Positions 61,701-64,000 of a stretch of DNA of 64,000 nucleotides are shown here, piece after piece. Source of the stretch: Tetrahymena thermophila SB210 (Eukaryota; Ciliophora; Oligohymenophorea; Hymenostomatida; Tetrahymenidae); assembly GCF_000189635.1 (NCBI RefSeq), contig NW_002476370.1:124001-188000 (forward strand), read 5' to 3'. The position numbers were made by a program, and so were the translations under genes. Within the stretch, counting starts at the first letter, position 1. Each line of letters starts with the position of its first letter. The notes beneath the pieces are model-generated. The model was not told the DNA's origin. It worked only from the letters and a program-made list of their open reading frames with translations, and made no database searches.

Positions 61701-64000
61701 GTAAAAATCTTTATTTGTTTTCTATTATGATATTTTTGAATATAAAAATGAATTTAAAACAATATAACTAATTCATTTAATTAATTTAATTACTTTTTAA
61801 TTGATTTTTTATTTTATTTTCCTTATGTTTTTTTTTTTATTTGCTTATTAATTTAAATAATTTTTTCATTTTTAACTTTTATGTTTCATAAAAATTAATA
61901 AATTAATTTCTAATTATTTAATATTTTTTCTTCATTTTTTCCCTCTTACTAATCATATATTTTTTTTCAATAATTAAAAAGCTCTAATAAAATTGGTGCA
62001 ATTGGGGCATCAGGATTAGGTTCTTGTTTAGGAAACTGCACTAATCTCTCAAATTTGTAGCTCTCTCTATGGTAAAAAATGTTTATTTGTTATAGATTGT
62101 GAAATATTTTAATATAAAAATTATTTTAAAAGAATTTTTCTAACTCTTTTAATTAATTAATTAATTAATTTATTTATTTATTTTTGCTTTTTATTTGATT
62201 TATTTTTATTTTTTAAAATTTTGTGCTCTTTTTTTTATTTATTTATTTGTTTGTTAATTTAACATATTTTTAAATTTTTAACTTTTACTTTTATTATTAA
62301 TTAATTCATATATTTTTAATAATATAACTAACTAACTAACTAATTAATAATATATTTTTTTCTTCAATATTTCAAAAAGTAAAAATTAAATTGGTGATGA
62401 AGATGTATCAGGTTTAGTATCTGGTTTAGAAAAGTGCACTAATCTCTCAAATTTTATACTTGATATAAGGTAAAAACAGTTTATTTGTTATTGATTATGA
62501 TATTTTAGAATATAAAAATTAATTTAAAAGAATAAAACTAACTATTTTAATTAATTAATTTATTAGATTTAGATTGGAAATTAATTTATATTTTTTTATT
62601 GCTCATATTTATTCATTTATTTAACTAATTCTTTCATTTTCAACTTTTGATTTTAATTTATTCATATTTTTTCTTAATTTATTTTATCCTATAAACTAAC
62701 TAATTAACTATTAATTTTCATCAATATTTAAAAAGTGAAAATAATATTTTTGATAAAGGAGCTTCAGGTTTAGGTTCTGGTTTAGGAAAGTGCAATAATC
62801 TCCTAAATTTGACACTTGATTTAAGGTAAAAACAGCTTATTTGTTTTGGATTATGTATTAAATTTTAAAATGAATTTAAAAAAAATAAAATAAAATATTT
62901 TAATTTATATTTATATATTTAATTTCTTTTTATTCAATTTATTTGTCTTTTTTTTATATTCTGCTTGTGCTATATATTTATCTCTTTGTTTCTTAATTTA
63001 ATTCATTCATTTTTTTTATTTTGAGCTTTTGCATTTATTATTTATTTATTAATTAATTTTTTATTTTCTCCTATTTTTTCTTAATTTTTTCCTTCAAACT
63101 AACTAACTAATTAATTATATATTTCTTCTTCAATATTTAAAAAGTTATAATAAAATTGGTGCAATTAGTGCATCAGGCTTAGGTTCTGGTTTAAGAAACT
63201 GCATTAACCTCTCAAATCTGACACTTATACTTAGGTAAAAAGAGTTTATTTGCTTTAGGTTGTGATAATTTTGAATATAAAATGAATTTAAAACAATATT
63301 ATTAATAATTCATTTAATATATTTATTAGCTTTTATTTTATTTATTTTTACTTTTTTAATATTCTGCTTGTGTTTTTTATTTATTTATTTCTTTGTTAAT
63401 TTAACTCATTTTTTCATTTTAAACTTTTGCTTTTATTAATAGTTGATTAATTAAATAATTACTTTTTATTATGTAATATTTGTTCTTCATTTTTTCCTAC
63501 TAATTAAATCATTAACTATATATTTTTCTTCAATATTTAAAAAGGTATAATTAAATTGGTGATGAAGGTACATCAGGCTTAGGTTCTGGTTTAGGAAAGT
63601 GCACTAATATGTCAAATTTGACACTGAATATAAGGTAAAAACAGGTTATTTTCTTTTTGTTTTGATATTTTTGAATATAAAAATTAATTATCTTACTCTT
63701 TTAATTTATTTATTAAATTTTTATTGGATATTTTATTTTATTCTTCTTATATATTTTTATTTGCAAATTTAATTCTTATTTTAATTTCAACTTTTACATT
63801 TATTCATAGTGAATTATTCATTTTATATCATCTTATATTTTTTCTTCATTTATTCCTACCAAATAACTAATTAACTAAATAAATTTTCTTCAATATTTAA
63901 AAAGGGGAAATAATATTGGTGCAATTGGTGCATCAGACTTAGGTTCAGGTTTAGGAAAGTGCACTAATCTCTCAAATTTGACACTTAATATAATGTAAAA
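58746..64000 (+). CDS. LRR protein gene 2, one LRR per exon (runs off window)
   Basis: Leader exon 58746-58801 (FLNSSLQSFQVLDINLTD), then LRR exons 58995-59084, 59377-59466, 59753-59839 (87 nt), 60071-60160, 60473-60562, 60886-60975, 61234-61323, 61611-61700, 61982-62071, 62380-62469, 62736-62825, 63145-63234, 63545-63634, 63905-63994. Each encodes one 30-residue LRR (29 in the third), e.g. SNKIGAIGASGLGSGLGKC then TNLSNLTLAVR. All joins are phase 2 and the concatenated frame is open throughout, with TAA/TAG as Gln. Donors follow AG|GTAAAAACAG; acceptors follow AATATTTAAAAAG; a CTAAC/CTAAT branch-like word lies 30-60 nt upstream. LRRs of this class form curved solenoids for protein binding. 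Neither start nor end of the gene is in the window. Intact reading frame over 14 exons argues for purifying selection. Confidence 0.82.
58995..64000 (+). repeat. Tandem exon+intron repeat, array 2 (14 units, about 310-410 bp)
   Basis: Exon starts are spaced 382, 376, 318, 402, 413, 348, 377, 371, 398, 356, 409, 400 and 360 bp. Exons are well conserved (aggcttaggttctggttta, aagtgcactaatctctcaaa), introns much less so than in array 1, apart from splice sites and polypyrimidine/AT tracts. Indicates an older array with selection on exons. Confidence 0.88.

Noticed and set aside
44830..64000. Minus-strand reading of the LRR units (VKFERLMQFAKAEPKPDAP) as a Pro/Ala repeat exon
   Set aside because: It is open over a single unit but has no consistent splice donor and breaks in several units; the plus-strand LRR frame is open in all intact units with matching phases.

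Overview
The window looks like macronuclear DNA of a Tetrahymena-type ciliate (T. thermophila or a close relative). Every long reading frame only makes sense if TAA and TAG are read as glutamine and TGA is the sole stop. Intergenic DNA is extremely AT-rich, introns are mostly 50-160 nt with GT/AG ends, and four 5S rRNA genes stand out as the only GC-balanced blocks. Because of the code, standard-code ORF calling fragments almost every real gene; coordinates below come from re-reading both strands with the ciliate code and checking that the summed exons are a multiple of three.

Left third (1-23.4 kb), mainly housekeeping genes: a thiolase (-), an STI1-domain co-chaperone (+), a copine (-), a small two-exon gene (+, tentative), TMEM258/OST5 of the oligosaccharyltransferase (-), a membrin/Bos1-type Qb-SNARE (-), the replication licensing factor CDT1 (+), a VWA-domain protein (-), the helicase subunit MCM4 (-) and a tandem array of four identical 5S rRNA genes (+). 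CDT1 and MCM4 act in the same step, loading the MCM helicase on origins, and lie about 3 kb apart in convergent orientation.

Middle (24-51 kb), an accessory, duplication-rich region: four paralogous SLC22-like MFS transporters (all -), in two subfamilies (527/527 aa and 502/518 aa). Between transporters 3 and 4 lie three tandem paralogs of an unrecognised, about 1,050-residue Gln/Asn-rich protein (-; one carries a 1-nt frameshift), and a + strand array of exons that each encode exactly one 30-residue leucine-rich repeat.

Right third (51-64 kb): mostly AT-rich DNA with duplicated and decayed fragments, a 778-residue low-complexity protein with one SHIPPO-like motif (-), and a second, larger LRR exon array (+) with at least 14 single-repeat exons that runs off the right edge.

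The most unusual system is the pair of LRR exon arrays. Every LRR is its own exon, nearly all are exactly 90 nt, and all are bounded by phase-2 introns, so any exon can be duplicated, lost or skipped without changing frame. Array 1 has almost identical introns (recent amplification), damaged units and an intact terminal exon; its 5' piece seems separated from it by the inverted three-gene cluster. Array 2 is older and more diverged. This amounts to a modular mechanism for varying the length of an LRR protein. No mobile element, tRNA, CRISPR array or telomere was seen.
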